DNA from: Actinomycetales bacterium
Lineage (GTDB): Bacteria > Actinomycetota > Actinomycetes > Actinomycetales > Dermatophilaceae
Direction: 5' to 3'
Assembly: GCA_016710385.1 (NCBI GenBank)
Contig: JADJVX010000023.1
Coordinates: forward strand, 86,064 to 150,063
DNA length: 64,000 nt
The notes below the pieces were generated by a model. That model searched no databases, had not been told where the DNA came from, and saw only the letters and a list, made by a program, of their open reading frames with translations. Positions 53,682 to 62,001 of this stretch are shown here, piece by piece. Positions within the stretch are counted from its first letter, which is position 1. Each line of letters begins with the position of its first letter. A program made the translations under genes and the position numbers.

Positions 53682-54746
53682 TCACCGCTTGCCGGCGTGG
53701 AAGACGACCGCCGTGCGGCCCACGGTGAGCCGGTCGCCGTCCTGGAGCCGGACGCTGGTGATGCGCTCGCCGTTGACGAAGGTGCCATTGGTCGAGCCCA
53801 GGTCGCGGATCGACGTGACCAGGTGGGGTCCGTCGTTGGTGACGCGAACTTCGCTGTGTCGCCGCGAGATTCCCGGGTCGTCGAGCACGATGTCAGCGAG
53901 GGCATCGCGGCCGATGACGGTGAGTGAGCCGACGAGCGGGTAACGCTCCTGGTCGATCTCCAGCCACGGCCGGCGGGCGGCGTTGACGACCGGGCGACGG
54001 GTGGGCGGCACGATGGCCGAGGGCTGTGGGGCCGGCGCGGCGGGTGCAGCGGGTGCAGCGGCGGGCGGGGCGGCCTCGGGCGAGGGGTGGCGCTCGGATT
54101 CGATTGCAGCGGGCGCAGGTTCGTCGAGGGCGTCGGGGTAGCCGGATGCCTCGTCCGCGGACGCGTGCGCCGGGGCTGGTGGTGCTGAGGCTGGTGCGGC
54201 TGATGCTGGGGCCGGCGCCGATGCGGCTGGTGCGGCTGGTGCCGGGGCTGGCGCGGACGGCATACCGGAGTGGGGGGCAGCGGCTGCGCCCGGGAAGGCG
54301 GCGGGCGCTGGGGCTGGGGCGGACGGCATACCGTGCTGCGGCTGTTGCTGTTGCGGCTGGTGGGCCGCCGTGCCGTCGCGGGAGGTCTCGGGGTTGACCC
54401 GGAAGACGCCGGTGGCGAGGTCGGTGGCTTCCTCGAGGTGGACCTCGATGGGGCCGCCGGGGGTGTAGCGCTGGACTTCGGCGTGCTCCTGCGCGGCGGC
54501 GATGAGGTCGTCGCCGATAGTGTCGGCGAAGTCGTCGAGGCGGTCAAAATCGTTGGGAGAGAGTTCGATCGTGAAAACATTGGGGACCATAGTGCGGCCG
54601 TGAGCGATGACGGTGGCGCGGTCGTCCATGGCGCGGCGGATGGCGCTGGCGATCTCGACGGGCTGCACTTCGGAACGGAACGCCTTGGCGAAGGGGCTCT
54701 TGACCGCCTTCTCGACCCCGCGCTCGAACCTGTCGAGTAGTCCCAT
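53682..54746 (-). CDS. fhaA: DUF3662/FHA-domain protein FhaA
   Basis: 354 residues from ATG 54746 with AAGGAGG at five bases; first gene of the operon. The N-terminal DUF3662 domain (MGLLDRFERGVEKAVKSPFA, DRATVIAHGRTMVPNVFTIE) is followed by ~130 residues of Ala/Pro linker and a C-terminal FHA domain (SLTVIGRDALADIVLDD, SRRHSEV, DLGSTNGTFVNGERI). In mycobacteria FhaA binds phosphorylated MviN and controls lipid II flipping at poles and septa. The linker has two ACGGCATACC words at 54260 and 54327. Confidence 0.95.
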   Translation of the reverse strand: MGLLDRFERGVEKAVKSPFAKAFRSEVQPVEIASAIRRAMDDRATVIAHGRTMVPNVFTIELSPNDFDRLDDFADTIGDDLIAAAQEHAEVQRYTPGGPIEVHLEEATDLATGVFRVNPETSRDGTAAHQPQQQQPQHGMPSAPAPAPAAFPGAAAAPHSGMPSAPAPAPAAPAASAPAPASAAPASAPPAPAHASADEASGYPDALDEPAPAAIESERHPSPEAAPPAAAPAAPAAPAPQPSAIVPPTRRPVVNAARRPWLEIDQERYPLVGSLTVIGRDALADIVLDDPGISRRHSEVRVTNDGPHLVTSIRDLGSTNGTFVNGERITSVRLQDGDRLTVGRTAVVFHAGKR

Positions 54747-54971
54747 GTGCGCCTCCTTCCGCTGGCGGCACGCGCCGATCCGCGTGTCATGCCGGTGTTG
54801 CCCGTGGTGCCGGTGGTTGGTCGACGTCAGGCAACGCCGAATGACGACAGAGTGTCTGCCGCCGAGTTCATCGTAACCGTCGTGGCTGGGCCGGGGGTGG
54901 TGACGCACCTGAGACTGGTGATGCTGTTGATACTGGTGAGGATGTGGTGGCGCGTGCCTTGTGCGAGAACC

Positions 54972-55029
54972 TGCCGATGAACTGGCGTTTGGTACTGGGA
55001 TCGCAGTACCGAGCGCTGGTTCATCGGCA
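54972..55029. repeat. 58-nt imperfect hairpin upstream of tRNA-Leu
   Basis: A left arm starting TGCCGATGAAC at 54972 and a right arm ending GTTCATCGGCA at 55029 pair over 22 of 26 positions around GGATCG. It lies in the 54747-55108 gap between divergent fhaA and tRNA-Leu, which otherwise shows only GC-rich sequence and the expected fhaA promoter region. It could be an operator, a small-RNA hairpin or a miniature element remnant. Confidence 0.55.
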
Positions 55030-55108
55030 TGTTCAGGTGGCTGCTCATGGGCTTGGTGGCGGGTTTGCCCTGGCGGGGCTCGGCGCGGCACACTAGGTCC
55101 TCGCACAC

Positions 55109-55183
55109 GCGCAAGTGGCGGAACGGCAGACGCGCTGGCTTCAGGTGCCAGTGTCCGCAAGGACGTGGGGGTTCAAATCCCCC
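55109..55183 (+). tRNA. leuT: tRNA-Leu (anticodon CAG) lacking its 3' acceptor strand
   Basis: D-arm, anticodon arm (CTGGC-TTCAGGT-GCCAG, CAG at 55142-55144), long variable arm (TGTCC-GCAA-GGAC) and T-arm (GGGGG-TTCAAAT-CCCCC) are intact. The 5' acceptor strand is GCGCAAG at 55109-55115, so the 3' strand should be CTTGCGC, but 55184-55190 reads GGGGGCG and cannot pair. The gene is cut immediately after the T-stem, where an acquired island begins. Position after fhaA matches leuT of M. tuberculosis. Probably non-functional here unless the missing end is supplied in another way. Confidence 0.8.
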
Positions 55184-55263
55184 GGGGGCGGCGGGGCCCG
55201 AGCCGGGGCCGGTGCGGCAGCAGGTTGCTGCACAACTGGATCAAGCGGTGGATAAGAGTGCGG

Positions 55264-56904
55264 CTACGGACGGGCGCCGGGACTGCGGGCTCGCCGGTCG
55301 GTGCGGTAGTAGTGGTCGAGCGGCCGATCGTCTGGTTGCTCGTCGAGGACCAGCCGCCACGGGTCGTCCAGTTCGCGCGTGGTGTGCCACTTGTGCAGGC
55401 GGCGAACATTCATGCCCAAAAGCGCGAAGGCGGTGAGCAACCCGGTGGCCGCCCGTCCACGGCAGCGGATGAAGCCGCGGTTGAGGTTGACGTCGAGGTA
55501 TCGGGCCAGACCGTTGAGTCCTTCGATGCGGCTGCGCCGATTCCACGACTTCGCCCACGCGGTGCTCTGCCAAGGCAGCGGTTGCCGGTCGCGTTCCAGA
55601 GTGGTGACGGGCACGGTGACGGTGGCCCCGCACCCGCACGGCGTGCCCTTCTGGCATGCGGTGAGCGGGCGAGTCGCCGGGTCGCTGCGCATGCTCTTGG
55701 GCACGTTGCGGCATCGCACTCGTCCGGCCAGGGCTGGGCCTTTGAAGCGTTGGGCGCCGGTCACCGGGTCCGGTGCCTTGTGCGCGACGAACTCGTACTT
55801 GCGGCGTCGGTCGAACTCCTCGCGACGCCGGGCCTTGGTCGCGGCGGCGTCGGCGGGACGGGGCGGGTCGAGCTGGCGAAGCTCGGTGGGGATGGCGGCG
55901 CTGTGGAGGCGGCCGTCGAGCCAGATGGTGTCGGGTACGGGGCCGGGTCGGACGCCTCGTTGGGTCTCGTGCAGATCCTTGGTATCGGTGATGCCCATGG
56001 TCCGCAGGGGCCGTGCCCAGTGCTCGGGCTTGGCGGTGGTGTAGGCGCGGTCAGCGAGGACTTCGGTGACGCTGCCGAGCCGGCGGATGATCGCCAGGGC
56101 TGCTGGGCACCTGTCTCTGACGCCGGGTCGCAGCGCAAGACCGACTGCCAGGAGCGGGATCTCTTGGTCGGTGCCGGTCGGGACGATGGTGGCGATGTGG
56201 GCTTCGTATCCGAGGTAGAACTCGTTGCGTCGCCGGTCGGTGGGTGTGCGTTTGCCCAGGGCGACTTCGGTGTCGACGCAGTCCCACTTCTGGCCGACTG
56301 GCGTCGTTGGGCCCGGACGACGGCTTCGGTAGTGCGACTCGATGTCAGTGCCGTCGACGGCGATGGCCGTCGGCAGGCAGGACAGGTACTCCGTCGGCAG
56401 GCTGGCAAGGACGATGTCGGTCAGGATCTCGTCCAGCCCGATGTCCACATGGGGACAGCCAGGACTGCAGTCGATGACCTCGCCGGTGACGGGATCGGCT
56501 TCGGGGTGGTCGTGCGGGATCTGCAGACCGGCGGCCGAGCGACCGATCAGTGCGGTCACGCCACTGCGGATGCGCTTGTCGTTGAGGTCTACCCCTTTCG
56601 GGATGCCAATGGCGTGTCGCTCGCTCGGAGTCAGGTCGTCGGCGGTACTGACGATCCGAGAGATGATCATCGATGAGCCGGTGCGGATCGCATGCAGGGC
56701 GAGCAGGATTGCGATCGACCGCAGTGGGATCTTGCGGGGACGGCCGAACCGGGGCGTGGCGTGGTCCAGCAGGCTTGTCATGGCGGGACTGTCGGCACAC
56801 CCGATGGCGCGGGCGATCTGCTGCGCTCTGGTCAGCTCCTTCGCGATCAGGACCCGGCTGGGCGCCGGACCTGACCTGCGGGGATTCTTGGCCGCTCGGC
56901 TCAT
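55264..56904 (-). CDS. DDE-type transposase
   Basis: 546 residues from ATG 56904, overlapping the stop of the integrase-like gene (ATGA), so the two are translated together. The acidic triad is placed as AVDGTDIESHY (D), VLADRAYTT (D) and RSRIEGLNGLARY (E). There is a Cys-rich patch, CQKGTPCGCG, before the third acidic block. Length and spacing resemble the large actinobacterial DDE transposases rather than a simple IS3/IS5 enzyme; I do not recognise the IS family. No terminal inverted repeats could be fixed. It reads toward the broken tRNA-Leu. Confidence 0.75.
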   Translation of the reverse strand: MSRAAKNPRRSGPAPSRVLIAKELTRAQQIARAIGCADSPAMTSLLDHATPRFGRPRKIPLRSIAILLALHAIRTGSSMIISRIVSTADDLTPSERHAIGIPKGVDLNDKRIRSGVTALIGRSAAGLQIPHDHPEADPVTGEVIDCSPGCPHVDIGLDEILTDIVLASLPTEYLSCLPTAIAVDGTDIESHYRSRRPGPTTPVGQKWDCVDTEVALGKRTPTDRRRNEFYLGYEAHIATIVPTGTDQEIPLLAVGLALRPGVRDRCPAALAIIRRLGSVTEVLADRAYTTAKPEHWARPLRTMGITDTKDLHETQRGVRPGPVPDTIWLDGRLHSAAIPTELRQLDPPRPADAAATKARRREEFDRRRKYEFVAHKAPDPVTGAQRFKGPALAGRVRCRNVPKSMRSDPATRPLTACQKGTPCGCGATVTVPVTTLERDRQPLPWQSTAWAKSWNRRSRIEGLNGLARYLDVNLNRGFIRCRGRAATGLLTAFALLGMNVRRLHKWHTTRELDDPWRLVLDEQPDDRPLDHYYRTDRRARSPGARP

Positions 56905-57869
56905 CGCCTCGTCATCAGAGCGAAGACCTCGGCCTCGGGAAGGTCGGGGAGGTAGCGCATGAGATGGCCGAAGGTCTTCGCGGTGCTGACCCCAGCGACC
57001 TTGGAGAGCTCGTTGAGTGGCACGAGGTTGCGCATGTGGTGCAGGAACCAGGTGGCTCGCAGCCGGTGCAGCTTGATGACCGGTGTGCCGGGCGGAAACT
57101 CGCTCTTGCCGAGCAGGTTGCTCAGCCGAGACCGGTCCCATTCCGGCGCGACGTAGCCGAGCAGGGTCGAGCCTGGGTCATCTCTCCAGATCGCCCGCAG
57201 CGTGTCGTCGTGGGGCGGCAGGATCGGCACGACCCGGGATCGGTCACCGGGCACCTTCAGGCAGAGGACGCCGTGCTTCTCCATGAGGTCATTCGTGGTG
57301 ACTGCCCATGACTCCTTGGGGAAGAGCCCGGCGCCGAGACCGAGCGCGAGGAGCGCCTGCAGATGGCGTCGCTGGGTTGTGGTGCGTTGCGATGCGGCGA
57401 CCTCGAGCAGCCTGGCGACCTCGGCGTCCGTGTACGGCACGACCGCGTAGTCCTGGCGCAGCGGCCGGATGGACGGGGGCCACGGTGCAGTGGTCGTGAC
57501 CTGTCGACCGTAGCTGCGCAGGTACGCGCGCCGGGTCGCTCGGGAGGAAGCTGCGAGGTGGGGGCAGCCACCGGCGATGTAGCCCTCGACCGTGTCAGGG
57601 TCGAAGATCAGCTCCACGTCGAGCGGGAGACCTTGGGTGCGCGCCCAGTGAATGAACTGAGACAGAGTGCGCATCGACTCGATGGCCCGCTTGGGGTGGC
57701 TCGGGTTGAGACGAAGGGCGATGTCGACCGTGAAGTCAGCGATCGCCGCCCACTGATCCGGGCGCAGGGAGTTCGGCACGTAGCGGCGCACGGCCAGCTC
57801 GGCCGCGGAACACGACTCGCCGACCGTGTCGTGGTTGACGTCGGCAGTTCTGGAATCCGAAGATGGCAT
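56901..57869 (-). CDS. Tyrosine recombinase-like protein lacking the first catalytic Arg
   Basis: 322 residues from ATG 57869 with GGAGGG at seven bases; a longer frame to 57965 has no such site. The N-terminal ~150 residues are SAM-like helices (AAELAVRRYVPNSLRPDQWA). The C-terminal half follows the integrase fold: LLALGLGAGLFPKES where active enzymes have TGLRxxE, then KLHRLRATWFLHHM (HxLR box) and FGHLMRYLPDL with a possible nucleophile Tyr. The box I Arg is absent, so strand cleavage is doubtful; it may guide the coupled transposase to its target. Middle gene of an RHH-recombinase-transposase operon. Confidence 0.65.
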   Translation of the reverse strand: MPSSDSRTADVNHDTVGESCSAAELAVRRYVPNSLRPDQWAAIADFTVDIALRLNPSHPKRAIESMRTLSQFIHWARTQGLPLDVELIFDPDTVEGYIAGGCPHLAASSRATRRAYLRSYGRQVTTTAPWPPSIRPLRQDYAVVPYTDAEVARLLEVAASQRTTTQRRHLQALLALGLGAGLFPKESWAVTTNDLMEKHGVLCLKVPGDRSRVVPILPPHDDTLRAIWRDDPGSTLLGYVAPEWDRSRLSNLLGKSEFPPGTPVIKLHRLRATWFLHHMRNLVPLNELSKVAGVSTAKTFGHLMRYLPDLPEAEVFALMTRR

Positions 57870-57989
57870 GGCAAAGCCCTCCGCATGGGGGTGAGTAGTA
57901 CGAAGCAGCGGTGTCGTCCGTTGTGAAGGCGAATCGGCCGGGATGGCACTCCCGGCCTTTCGCATGTTCGGCGTCCTGCGCCGGTCGGG

Positions 57990-58235
57990 TCAGGTCACGC
58001 GGTGCCCCTCTCGCTCGGCGAGGGCGGCAGCCAAAAGGTCGGAGGCGGTGGCGCTCACGGGCCGGCCGGTGTCTGCAGCGAGGGCGAACACCTGGGCGGC
58101 GATCGTGGCCGGCATGCGCACCTCGACGCGGACAATCTCGTTGGGCGCGAAGCAACGCGACCGAGCGGCCGGCCGACCGGCACGCGCAGGCGCGACAGAG
58201 ACCTTGTCGTCGTCGCTGGTCCTCACTCGCCTCAC
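57990..58235 (-). CDS. Small ribbon-helix-helix-like protein
   Basis: 81 residues from GTG 58235 (a second GTG at 58226 is possible). A basic N-terminus is followed by VRVEVRMPATIAAQVFALAA and SATASDLLAAALAEREGH, a strand-helix-helix pattern like CopG/Arc proteins. It lies 120 bp upstream of, and on the same strand as, the integrase-like and transposase genes, so it is a candidate repressor or DNA-binding partner of that unit. Confidence 0.6.
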   Translation of the reverse strand: MRRVRTSDDDKVSVAPARAGRPAARSRCFAPNEIVRVEVRMPATIAAQVFALAADTGRPVSATASDLLAAALAEREGHRVT

Positions 58236-58439
58236 CTACTCCCGGTCGATCACGTCCGCCACGTCGCTTCGCTGCGCTGGTCAGACGCTGATCTCATCGG
58301 GGCTCGGCTGGTGAGGCCGACTGATAGGTGAAGACTACCGCTGCGGCCGACGTCCATTCCGGAACGCGCCGTCGTCGGCGTGCCCGACGAGCCGGACACA
58401 GTGCGCTCCCCCACGGAGGAGCAGCAACTTGCTGCCCAA

Positions 58440-58462
58440 TTGGGCCACAACTCGTGGCCCAA
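58440..58462. promoter_or_regulatory. Palindrome upstream of the defence-like operon, candidate operator
   Basis: TTGGGCCAC-aactc-GTGGCCCAA, perfect 9-bp arms, about 80 bases before the HTH gene. It lies in the divergent 58236-58540 gap between the transposase and defence operons, which otherwise has no ORF I would call. Confidence 0.45.
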
Positions 58463-58540
58463 CTCACCTGGCCCAGCCAAAGGCAGACAGACCCGGTCAC
58501 ACCGGGTTAGGCTCGGCAGAACCCGAGTCAGGAGCCTCCG

Positions 58541-58738
58541 ATGTCGCAGCCGTGGCTGAACGCCGAAGAGATCGCGGTCCACCTCGGCGTCACCAAGGAC
58601 ACGGTGTACGCGTGGATCGCTGATCGCGGCATGCCCGCACACAAGGTCGGCCGGCTCTGGAAGTTCCAGGCCGACGAGGTGGACGAGTGGGTGCGCCGGG
58701 GCGGCGCGAGCAAGACGACCTCAGGGACGGCACCGTGA
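58541..58738 (+). CDS. Excisionase-family (MerR-like) helix-turn-helix protein
   Basis: 65 residues from ATG 58541, with AGGAG six bases upstream. WLNAEEIAVHLGVTKDTVYA followed by IADRGMPAHKVGRLWKFQ is the winged HTH_17 'excisionase family' fold. Such proteins lead many type I/III-like restriction and helicase operons and probably act as transcription factors rather than excisionases. The stop overlaps the helicase start (GTGA), so this is the first gene of a four-gene coupled operon. Confidence 0.85.
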   Translation: MSQPWLNAEEIAVHLGVTKDTVYAWIADRGMPAHKVGRLWKFQADEVDEWVRRGGASKTTSGTAP

Positions 58739-61700
58739 GGATCATCGACAACGTCAATGACACCCTTGGAGACGACCTCCGGAACGAGTTGGCGCCGGGC
58801 GCCAAGGTCCGCATTGCCGCATCGACCTTCTCGATCTTCGCTTTCGAGGCGCTCCGCAAGGAGCTGGAGCAGGTCGACGCTTTGGAGTTCCTCTTCACTG
58901 CGCCCTCGTTCGTCAACGGGCAGGCAACGGACCGCCTCCGCAAGGAGCGGCGGGAGTTCTTTATGCCCGCTGGAACTCGTGGGGAGTCGAGCCTGTACGG
59001 CTCGGAGTTCGAGATCAGGCTCCGCAACAAGCTCACTCAGCGCGCCATCGCTCGGGAGTGCGCCGCGTGGATCCGTGACAGGGTGACGTTCCGCTCGAAC
59101 GCGACTGGCAACCCGATGCAGCAGTTCGCCGTCGTCGATGACCGTGCTGCTTACATGCCGCTACAGGGCTTCACGACGGCCGACCTTGGCTATGAGCCGG
59201 GGAATGCGGTCTCCAACATGGTGCAGAAGATCGATGCACCGATGGCGTCGCAGTTCCTCGCACTGTTCGACCAGATCTGGCACAACCCTGCCCAGGTCCA
59301 GGACGTGACGCAGGCGGTCCACGACCACATCGCCAGCGTCTACGCGGAGAACTCTCCGGCTCGCATCTACTTCCTGATCCTGTACAACCTCTTCAGCGAG
59401 TTCCTCGAGGACATCAGCGAGGACGTGTTGCCCAATGACCGGACGGGGTACCAGGAGAGCAAGGTCTGGCAGAGCCTGTACAACTTCCAACGCGACGCCG
59501 CCGTCGGCATCATCAACAAGCTGGAGACCTACAGCGGCTGCATCCTCGCCGACAGCGTCGGCCTCGGGAAGACCTTCACGGCGCTGGCCGTGATCAAGTA
59601 CTACGAGCTGCGCAACAAGGCGGTCCTGGTGCTCACGCCGAAGAAGCTGGCGGAGAACTGGACGAACTACAACGCCAACCTGACCACCAACATCTTCGCC
59701 AGCGACCGGTTCAACTACGACGTCCTGGCTCACACCGACCTCTCGCGCACGCGCGGTGAGTCGATGGGCCTTCGCCTCGACCGCATCAACTGGGGCAACT
59801 ACGACCTGGTCGTCATCGACGAATCCCACAACTTCCGCAACGCTGACTACGCGGAGGAGAAGGAGTCGCGCTACCAGCGACTCATGCGCCAGGTCATCAA
59901 GGAGGGGGTCAAGACCAAGGTTCTGATGCTCTCGGCCACGCCGGTCAACAACCGCTTCAACGACCTGAAGAACCAGCTTCAGCTCGCCTACGAGGGCGAG
60001 TCCGAGAACCTCGCGCAGCACCTGAGCATCTCGACGAGCATCGAGACGGTCTTCCGAGACGCGCAGAAGGTCTTCAACGAGTGGTCCCAGCTCGACCCAG
60101 AGGAACGCACCACCGACCGCATCCTGAAGATGCTCGACTTCGACTTCTTCGAGCTGCTCGACTCGGTCACGATCGCCCGCTCCCGCAAGCACATCCAGGC
60201 CTTCTACGACACATCGGAGATCGGCACCTTCCCCGAGCGTCTTGCCCCGCTGTCGGTGCGTATGCCGTTGTCGGACTTGGCGAGCGTGCCGACCTTCAAC
60301 GAGATCTTCGCGCAGCTCCAGGTTCTCACCCTCGCCGTGTACACCCCGTTGGCCTACGTCTTCCCGAGCCGCCGGGAGAAGTACGAAGACCTCTACAACG
60401 TCAAGGGCGGCACGGCGCGGGACAACCTCGGCCAGTTCGGGCGTGAGCAGGGTCTGAAGAAGCTGATGACGGTCAACCTGCTCAAGCGACTGGAGAGCTC
60501 CGTCGAGGCGTTCAGGATCACGCTGGACAAGATCGAAGGGGCCGTCAACCAGACGCTGACCCGGTTGGAGATGCACTCCGGTGCCTTGTCCGAGGTCGAC
60601 GTCGACCTGGGCGACATGGACTTCGATGTCGACGACACAGACGACGCCAACGTTGAAGCTCTCTCCTTCGGAGCGAAGATCAAGGTCGACCTCGCCGACG
60701 TGGACATCGAGTCCTGGCAGCGCGATCTCTGGCACGACCGCGAGACGCTCCGCGAGCTGCTGGACGAGATGCGCAAGATCACCCCCGAGCACGACCAGAA
60801 GCTCCAGGAACTGAAGCGCCTGGTACTCGCCAAGGTTGCCCAGCCGATCAACCCCGGCAACAAGAAGTCTCTGATCTTCTCTGCATTCGCCGACACCGCC
60901 AACTACCTCTACCGCGAGCTCGCCCCAGACTTCGAGCAGAACGGGCTGGCCAGTGCGATCGTCACCGGCGGCAGCCATGCAGCCAAGACGACCCTCGGCA
61001 CCGGCTACGACTTCCAACAGGTGCTGACCCTGTTCTCGCCAAAGTCCAAGCAGCGGCACCTGACCATGCCCAAGGAGACGGCCGAGCTGGACGTCCTCAT
61101 CGGCACCGACGTCATCAGCGAGGGCCAGAACCTCCAGGACGGCGACTTCCTCGTCAACTACGACATCCACTGGAACCCGGTCCGGATCATCCAGCGTTTC
61201 GGGCGCATCGACCGAATCGGGTCAACCAATGCGCAGATCCAGATGGTGAACTTCTGGCCCGACATCAGCCTGGACGAATACATCAACCTCAAGGAACGCG
61301 TCGAGAACCGCATGGTCATCGCCGACCTGGCCGGCACCGCCGACGACAACGTGCTCACCCTCGAAGGAAGCGAGGCCGCCTTCCGCAAGGAGCAGCTCCG
61401 CAAGCTCCAGGATGAGGTCATCGAACTCGAAGACGTCCGGACCGGCGTCTCCATCACCGACCTGGGACTCAACGACTTCCGCATGGACCTCCTCGGCTAC
61501 ATGAAGGAGAACGACGGCATCGCCACCTCGCCCAAGGGACTCCACGCAGTCGTCCCAGCCGACCGGGCAAAGGGCCTCGTTCCTGGCGTCATCTTCGCCC
61601 TCCGGAACGTCAACGCCGACGAGCACATCAACCGAGGCAACCGCCTACACCCGCACTACCTCATCTACCTCGACGACGCCGGCAATCTCGTTGCTGACCA

Positions 61701-62001
61701 CACGGAAGCCAAGCACCTCCTCGACCTGCTGCGTGCCGGGTGCCGCCCTTACGACGAGCCCGTCAGCGAGGTCGCGCGCACCTTCAATGTGGAGACTAAG
61801 GAAGGCGCAATGATGGGGAAGTACTCCGCCCTCCTCACAACCGCGATTCGAACCATGATCGACGTCACGGACGAGCAGGACGTCGACAGCCTCTTCACCG
61901 ATGGCCCCACCACGGCACTGACCCAGTCAATCGCGGGTCTGGAGGACTTCGAACTCACGGCCTTCATCGCCGTCGTTGACCCTGCGGGGGGCATGGCATG
62001 A
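58735..62001 (+). CDS. SNF2-type helicase with N-terminal phospholipase D-like domain
   Basis: 1088 residues from GTG 58735. N-terminal ~150 residues look like a degenerate PLD-like domain (KVRIAASTFSIFAFEALRKE, later MPLQGFTTADLGYE). The SF2/SNF2 motor follows: Walker A ADSVGLGKTFTALAVI, DESH box VVIDESHNFRN, LSATPVNNRF, and the second RecA domain with GTDVISEGQNLQDG and IIQRFGRIDRIGS. Between the lobes is a long acidic insert (DVDLGDMDFDVDDTDDANVE). It is predicted to translocate on DNA and work with the following DUF4391 and methylase genes in a restriction-like system. Confidence 0.85.
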   Translation: MRIIDNVNDTLGDDLRNELAPGAKVRIAASTFSIFAFEALRKELEQVDALEFLFTAPSFVNGQATDRLRKERREFFMPAGTRGESSLYGSEFEIRLRNKLTQRAIARECAAWIRDRVTFRSNATGNPMQQFAVVDDRAAYMPLQGFTTADLGYEPGNAVSNMVQKIDAPMASQFLALFDQIWHNPAQVQDVTQAVHDHIASVYAENSPARIYFLILYNLFSEFLEDISEDVLPNDRTGYQESKVWQSLYNFQRDAAVGIINKLETYSGCILADSVGLGKTFTALAVIKYYELRNKAVLVLTPKKLAENWTNYNANLTTNIFASDRFNYDVLAHTDLSRTRGESMGLRLDRINWGNYDLVVIDESHNFRNADYAEEKESRYQRLMRQVIKEGVKTKVLMLSATPVNNRFNDLKNQLQLAYEGESENLAQHLSISTSIETVFRDAQKVFNEWSQLDPEERTTDRILKMLDFDFFELLDSVTIARSRKHIQAFYDTSEIGTFPERLAPLSVRMPLSDLASVPTFNEIFAQLQVLTLAVYTPLAYVFPSRREKYEDLYNVKGGTARDNLGQFGREQGLKKLMTVNLLKRLESSVEAFRITLDKIEGAVNQTLTRLEMHSGALSEVDVDLGDMDFDVDDTDDANVEALSFGAKIKVDLADVDIESWQRDLWHDRETLRELLDEMRKITPEHDQKLQELKRLVLAKVAQPINPGNKKSLIFSAFADTANYLYRELAPDFEQNGLASAIVTGGSHAAKTTLGTGYDFQQVLTLFSPKSKQRHLTMPKETAELDVLIGTDVISEGQNLQDGDFLVNYDIHWNPVRIIQRFGRIDRIGSTNAQIQMVNFWPDISLDEYINLKERVENRMVIADLAGTADDNVLTLEGSEAAFRKEQLRKLQDEVIELEDVRTGVSITDLGLNDFRMDLLGYMKENDGIATSPKGLHAVVPADRAKGLVPGVIFALRNVNADEHINRGNRLHPHYLIYLDDAGNLVADHTEAKHLLDLLRAGCRPYDEPVSEVARTFNVETKEGAMMGKYSALLTTAIRTMIDVTDEQDVDSLFTDGPTTALTQSIAGLEDFELTAFIAVVDPAGGMA

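Larger units (their letters stand above)
3131..54336. repeat. Dispersed 10-bp word GGTATGCCGT / ACGGCATACC
   Basis: The core octamer GTATGCCG or CGGCATAC appears roughly 75 times by eye, about half with the full 10 bases. Forward examples: 5909, 5947, 9751, 12217, 33075, 33833, 35590, 38461, 42317, 44212, 45899, 46038, 48491, 50184, 52103. Reverse examples: 3879, 7219, 9567, 11523, 11665, 26706, 33927, 37878, 38486, 40297, 46021, 50137, 51609, 54260, 54327. It occurs in genes in several frames and in gaps. About two would be expected by chance for an 8-mer counted in both orientations. Confidence 0.85.

Noticed and set aside
59161..61170. 669-residue minus-strand frame opposite the SNF2 helicase
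   Set aside because: Shadow of a strongly recognisable helicase with all motor motifs; composition is Val/Asp/Leu-biased as in GC-rich antisense frames.
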